Of a stretch of DNA of 19,006 bases, positions 15,286 through 19,006 are shown piece by piece. Both the position numbers and the translations under genes were made by a program. A model generated the notes under the pieces. That model saw nothing but the letters and a program-made list of their open reading frames with translations. It was not told the DNA's origin and did no database searches. Origin of the DNA: CAYQSU01 sp964420325. Its GTDB lineage: Bacteria > Pseudomonadota > Alphaproteobacteria > Rhodospirillales > Defluviicoccaceae. Location: contig CAYQSU010000066.1 in NCBI GenBank assembly GCA_964420325.1, forward strand, positions 1 to 19,006, in the 5' to 3' direction. Position 1 is the first letter of the stretch. Every line of letters begins with the position of its first letter.

Positions 15286-16584
15286 TCAGCGTCTGCGGGG
15301 GTCGCGGACCGGCAGCATGAGCAGCATGCCGGCGATGAAGAACGCGAGGATGGTCGCCATGCCGGCGCGCTGGCTCGCCGCCAAGTCCGTCACCCAGCCG
15401 AAGGCGGCGAGGCCCAGCGGCGCCGACATCTTGCCGGTCAGCGCGTAGAACCCGAACATCTCGGTCTTGAGTCCGGGGGGGACGATGCGGGCCATCAGCG
15501 AGCGGCTTGCCGACTGGGCCGGCCCGAAGAACAGGCCGAGCGGCAGCGCCAGCGCCCAGAACCAGATCTTCTCCTCGATGACCAGCAGCAGCGCGCCCAG
15601 GAGCGTCAGCGATCCGACCGAGATCAGGATCGTCCGCTTCGGCCCGATCCAGTCGTCGATCCAGCCGAAGGCGAACGCGCCGATGCCGGCGGTGACGTTG
15701 AGGGCGATCCCGAACATCAGGATCTCGTCGATCTCCATGCCGAAGGTGACCGCGGCGTAGATGCCGCCGACGCCGAACAGGGTGTTGAGGCCGTTGTTGT
15801 AGATCATCCGCGCCGTGAGATAGAGGACGATCTGGCCGTAGTGGCGGACATTGCGGAGCGTCGCGACCAGGGTGGCGAAGCCGAGCCGCAGTGCCCGGCG
15901 AAGGCCCAGCCCGGACGTCGGCGTATCCGGCGTCCAGATCAGGAAGGGGATGAAGAAGACGAGGAACCAGAGGGCGACCAGGAGGTTGGAGGCGCGCACG
16001 TGCTCGGCCGCGTCGCGGTCGAGCCCGAACGGCGGCGGATCGGGCTGGACGAGGACGACGAGAGCGATGACGAGGCAGACAAGGCCGCCCGCGTAGCCGA
16101 GCCCCCAGCCCCATCCTGAGAGCCGACCGATGCGCTCCTCGGGCACGAGATCGGGCAGCATGGCATTGTAGAACACCGTGGCCGTCTCGAAGGCGAAGTT
16201 GGCGAGGGCCGCCAGCACGAGCGCCAACAGCACATGGCTGGGATCGGGCTCGACGAACCACAAGAGCGCCGTCGCCACGATGCAGATGAGCGAAAACGCC
16301 GCCACCCACGGCTTGCGCCGGCCGCCCTGGTCGGCGGCGGCGCCGAGGATCGGGCTGACGACGGCGATCGCCAGCGCCGACGCGCTCATCGCATAGGCCC
16401 ACTCACTCGTGCCCGCGATCTCGTCGACGGCCACCGCCTTGGCGTAGTAGGCGGCGAAGACGAAGGTGGCGATCACGGTCGGAAACGCGGAATTGGCCCA
16501 GTCGTAGAGGCACCAGGCGACCAGGCCGAGGGGGGACGCATGCGCCGCCTGGGCCTTGGGCTCGCCGCCGACCGGTCGGTCCAT
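15286..16584 (-). CDS. MFS transporter, Atg22/UMF1 family
   Basis: A 432-residue inner-membrane carrier with about 12 hydrophobic segments. Counting from the GTG one codon upstream, family features are WCLYDWANSAFPTVIATFVF (25-44), the loop GAAADQGGRRKPW (82-94), FYNAMLPDL (139-147), MIYNNGLNTLFGVGG (261-275), FGPAQSASRSLMARIVP (354-370) and MFGFYALTGK (377-386). The YDWANSAF start and the FYNAMLP segment identify the UMF1/Atg22-like branch of the major facilitator superfamily. In yeast Atg22 exports amino acids from the vacuole; substrates of the bacterial members are mostly unknown. GTG at 16585-16587 and ATG at 16582-16584 are both possible starts. The gene begins about 16 nt after the glutamate dehydrogenase stop, without a clear ribosome site, which suggests one transcript and possibly coupled translation. 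Confidence 0.9.
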   Translation of the reverse strand: MDRPVGGEPKAQAAHASPLGLVAWCLYDWANSAFPTVIATFVFAAYYAKAVAVDEIAGTSEWAYAMSASALAIAVVSPILGAAADQGGRRKPWVAAFSLICIVATALLWFVEPDPSHVLLALVLAALANFAFETATVFYNAMLPDLVPEERIGRLSGWGWGLGYAGGLVCLVIALVVLVQPDPPPFGLDRDAAEHVRASNLLVALWFLVFFIPFLIWTPDTPTSGLGLRRALRLGFATLVATLRNVRHYGQIVLYLTARMIYNNGLNTLFGVGGIYAAVTFGMEIDEILMFGIALNVTAGIGAFAFGWIDDWIGPKRTILISVGSLTLLGALLLVIEEKIWFWALALPLGLFFGPAQSASRSLMARIVPPGLKTEMFGFYALTGKMSAPLGLAAFGWVTDLAASQRAGMATILAFFIAGMLLMLPVRDPRRR

Positions 16585-16600
16585 CACAGCCGGGCCGCGA

Positions 16601-19006
16601 TCAGCTTGCCGTCAGCGTGCCGAGCTGGCGGCTCGCCACCGTCAGCATCGAGAGATCCACGGGCTTCGCGGCTTCGAGTTCGCCGAGGAGCGCCCGCACG
16701 CGGTCGACGCTCGGCCCGCAGGTCTCCGTCCAGGCCTCGATCGCGCCGTCGGTGGCCTTGCCGGTGGTGTCCAGCACCCGCTGCGTGAGCCGGTGCTGAT
16801 GGGCGTACAGCTCCTCGACGATCGCCGAGACCGCCAGCTTCTGCCAGTGGCTCGCCGCCGAGACCTTCTCCGCCTGATAGCGGAGCCAGCCGAAGCCGAG
16901 CAGCTCGCCGAGGCTGAAGTAGAGGCGGGCGATCTCCTCCACGGCGACACCGCGCGCGGCGGCGATGCGGACGATGTCGCAGGCCGACGGCATGGCGATG
17001 AGATAGGCGATGCGGCGGGCCGGGGCCTCCGGCACGCCGTCCTCCCTGTAGCGCTCGGCCCGGAACAGGATGCGTCCGTTCATCTCCTCGGGCAGGACCG
17101 TCTCGATCGAGGCGGCCAGCGTCGCCACCGGGTCCCTGTAGGCGGCAACATTGACGGTGATGTCGATGGGGCTGCCGCCGTTCCTCAGAAACCACATGGT
17201 GCCGCGCTCGATCAGGCGCTGAACCTCCCTGTGCAGGGTGGTCTGGAGCGCGGTCGGGACCTTGTTGTCGAGCGCCTCGATCTCATCCCATGCCTCGCGC
17301 ACCGCGTAGACGTCGCGGGAGATGATGTAGGCGCGGGCGATGTCGACCGGCGGCACCCCCGCCTTCTCGGCGATCTCGGTGACGAAGGTGCCGCCGACCC
17401 TGTTGATCAGGCTGTTGGTGAGCGACGTCGCGATCAGCTCCCGGCGCAGCCGATGCTGGGGGATGCGGCTTCTGAATTTCCTCTGAATCTGCGACGGGAA
17501 GTAGCGGACGACGTCGTCGGCCAGGTGGCGGTCGTCGGGCAGGTCGGACGCCAGCACCTCGTCGTACATCCAGATCTTGCAGTACGAGAGCAGCACCGCG
17601 ATCTCCGGCCTCGACAGCCCCTCGCGCGCCGCCAGGCGCTCGCTGAGCTCGTCCTCATCGGGAAGAAACTCGACGGCGCGGTTGAGACGCCCCTGGCGCT
17701 CGAGCATCCGCATCAGCCGGGCCTGGTTGTCGAGGGCATTCACGCCGTCGGCCTCGATCAGCGTGATGGCCTGGGACTGCAGGTCGTTGTCGCGGAGCAC
17801 CAGGTCGGCGACCTCGTCGGTCATGTCGACCAGGAGCCGGTTGCGCTGCTTCACCGTCAGGTCGCCGTCGGCGACCACGGCGTCGAGCAGGATCTTGATG
17901 TTGACCTCGTGGTCGGAGCAGTCGACGCCGGCGGAGTTGTCGATGAAGTCGGTGTTGATGCGCCCGCCCTTGCGCGCGTACTCGATGCGCCCGAGCTGGG
18001 TGAAGCCGAGGTTGGCGCCCTCGCCGACGACCTTGCATCTCAGCTCCTTGCCGTCGACGCGGACGGCATCGTTGGAGCGGTCGCCGGCGTCGGCGTGGGA
18101 TTCGTGGCTGGCCTTGACGTAGGTGCCGATGCCGCCGAGCCACAACAGGTCGACGTCGGCCCTGAGCAGCGTGCGGATGAGCTCGACCGGCGTCACGCGC
18201 TCGGCGGCGATGCCGAACCGCTCGCGAATCTGCGGCGACAGCCTGAGCGTCTTGGCGCGCCGGTCGAACACGTCGCCGCCCTTGGACATGACTCCCCGGT
18301 CGTAGTCGGTCCAGGCCGAGCGCGGCAGATCGAACAGCCGCTTGCGTTCGGCGAAGCTGGCGGCCGGGTCCGGGTCGGGGTCGACGAAGATGTGCAGGTG
18401 GTTGAAGGCGGCCACCAGCTTGGTGAACGGCGACAGCAGCATGCCGTTGCCGAACACGTCGCCCGACATGTCGCCGACGCCGACGCAGGTGAAGGGCTCT
18501 CCCTGGATGTTCCGGCCGAGCTCCCGGAAGTGCCGCTTCACGCATTCCCAGGCGCCGCGGGCGGTGATGCCCATTCTCTTGTGGTCGTAGCCGTGGCTGC
18601 CGCCGGAGGCGAAGGCGTCGCCGAGCCAGAATCCGTAGTCACGGGAGACGGCGTTGGCGATGTCGGAGAAGGTGGCCGTCCCCTTGTCCGCGGCGACGAC
18701 GAGGTAAGGGTCGTCGTCGTCCCGTCGCAGGGTTCGCGTCGGCGGCGCGAGCCCGCCGCGGGCGAGATTGTCGGTGAGGTCGAGGACGCCGCGGATGAGC
18801 GTCTTGTAGCACTCGATGCCCTCGACCAGGACCGCTTCCCTGTCCCCCCGTTCCGGCGGGCGCTTGACGATGAACCCGCCCTTGGAGCCCACCGGCACGA
18901 TCACCACGTTCTTGACCATCTGCGCCTTCATCAGACCGAGGATCTCGGTCCGGAAGTCCTCGCGGCGGTCCGACCAGCGGATGCCGCCGCGGGCGACCTT
19001 GCCGCC
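16601..19006 (-). CDS. gdhB: NAD-specific glutamate dehydrogenase, 180-kDa class, C-terminal half (partial)
   Basis: The last 801 residues of a giant NAD-dependent glutamate dehydrogenase (family members are about 1,600 residues); the 5' half lies beyond the window edge. The enzyme converts glutamate and NAD+ to 2-oxoglutarate, ammonia and NADH, usually for glutamate catabolism. The visible part starts in the catalytic core with GGKVARGGIRWSDRREDF, followed by VKNVVIVPVGSKGGF, which carries the glycine-rich Lys motif of the active site. Next comes the dinucleotide-binding region GVGDMSGDVFGNGMLLS, then FVDPDPDPAASFAERKRLF, KVVGEGANLGFTQLGRIEYA and RINTDFIDNSAGVDCSDHEV, all signatures of this class. 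The rest is the long helical C-terminal region. The frame is open to the window end, so the ATG at 18931 is internal and not a start. The MFS gene follows 16 nt after the TGA. Confidence 0.96.
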   Translation of the reverse strand, partial: GGKVARGGIRWSDRREDFRTEILGLMKAQMVKNVVIVPVGSKGGFIVKRPPERGDREAVLVEGIECYKTLIRGVLDLTDNLARGGLAPPTRTLRRDDDDPYLVVAADKGTATFSDIANAVSRDYGFWLGDAFASGGSHGYDHKRMGITARGAWECVKRHFRELGRNIQGEPFTCVGVGDMSGDVFGNGMLLSPFTKLVAAFNHLHIFVDPDPDPAASFAERKRLFDLPRSAWTDYDRGVMSKGGDVFDRRAKTLRLSPQIRERFGIAAERVTPVELIRTLLRADVDLLWLGGIGTYVKASHESHADAGDRSNDAVRVDGKELRCKVVGEGANLGFTQLGRIEYARKGGRINTDFIDNSAGVDCSDHEVNIKILLDAVVADGDLTVKQRNRLLVDMTDEVADLVLRDNDLQSQAITLIEADGVNALDNQARLMRMLERQGRLNRAVEFLPDEDELSERLAAREGLSRPEIAVLLSYCKIWMYDEVLASDLPDDRHLADDVVRYFPSQIQRKFRSRIPQHRLRRELIATSLTNSLINRVGGTFVTEIAEKAGVPPVDIARAYIISRDVYAVREAWDEIEALDNKVPTALQTTLHREVQRLIERGTMWFLRNGGSPIDITVNVAAYRDPVATLAASIETVLPEEMNGRILFRAERYREDGVPEAPARRIAYLIAMPSACDIVRIAAARGVAVEEIARLYFSLGELLGFGWLRYQAEKVSAASHWQKLAVSAIVEELYAHQHRLTQRVLDTTGKATDGAIEAWTETCGPSVDRVRALLGELEAAKPVDLSMLTVASRQLGTLTAS

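Noticed and set aside
15223..16119. A 298-codon + strand frame opposite the MFS transporter
   Set aside because: It is antisense to a clear 12-segment membrane protein, and its Asp/Arg/Gln-rich content is what the complement of hydrophobic codons gives.

Overview
The window is GC-rich, densely coding DNA, almost certainly from an alphaproteobacterium of the Rhodospirillales/Geminicoccales type. The evidence is a very large NAD-dependent glutamate dehydrogenase of the 180-kDa class, a DUF1674/SDHAF4 small protein divergent from htpX, and an rsmB-heparinase-like-purH neighbourhood that I recall (not checked) as typical of this group. The taxonomic call is inference. No tRNA, rRNA, insertion sequence, phage gene or CRISPR array was seen.

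Left end (1-3080): the C-terminal tail of acetyl-CoA synthetase on the + strand runs towards a convergent 780-residue repeat protein on the - strand, with a GC-rich hairpin between them. The repeat protein has an N-terminal domain of uncertain fold and eleven back-to-back 47-residue TPR-like units with a conserved Trp-Ala-x-x-Gln core. Upstream of it, on the same strand, is the small DUF1674 gene.

Middle (3183-14218), all on the + strand: htpX (membrane zinc protease), rsmB (16S rRNA m5C methyltransferase), a heparinase II/III-like protein, a C-methyltransferase-like protein with an altered active site, a WecA/WbpL-type polyprenyl-phosphate sugar-1-phosphate transferase, a WbpV-type nucleotide-sugar 4-ketoreductase, a WbpM-type UDP-GlcNAc 4,6-dehydratase, then purH. 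The dehydratase, reductase and transferase form a coherent pathway: UDP-GlcNAc is converted to UDP-4-keto-6-deoxy-GlcNAc, then to UDP-QuiNAc (or UDP-FucNAc), and the sugar-1-phosphate is put on undecaprenyl phosphate to start an O-antigen or exopolysaccharide repeat. This envelope module sits between housekeeping genes. Several junctions are tight: a 4-nt gap between htpX and rsmB, and 4-nt GTGA overlaps at heparinase-like/methyltransferase and at reductase/dehydratase.

Right end (14225-19006), all on the - strand: the C-terminal half of the giant NAD-glutamate dehydrogenase (running off the window), an Atg22/UMF1-family MFS transporter and a class I SAM methyltransferase, spaced like an operon. 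The methyltransferase gene converges on purH with only 6 nt between the stop codons.

The most unusual items are the 47-residue repeat protein, the C-methyltransferase-like protein that lacks the usual catalytic Tyr/His signature, and the placement of the sugar-nucleotide/initiating-transferase module. Nothing in the window is clearly a new defence or mobile system. Long open frames opposite these genes are codon-bias shadows and were left out.
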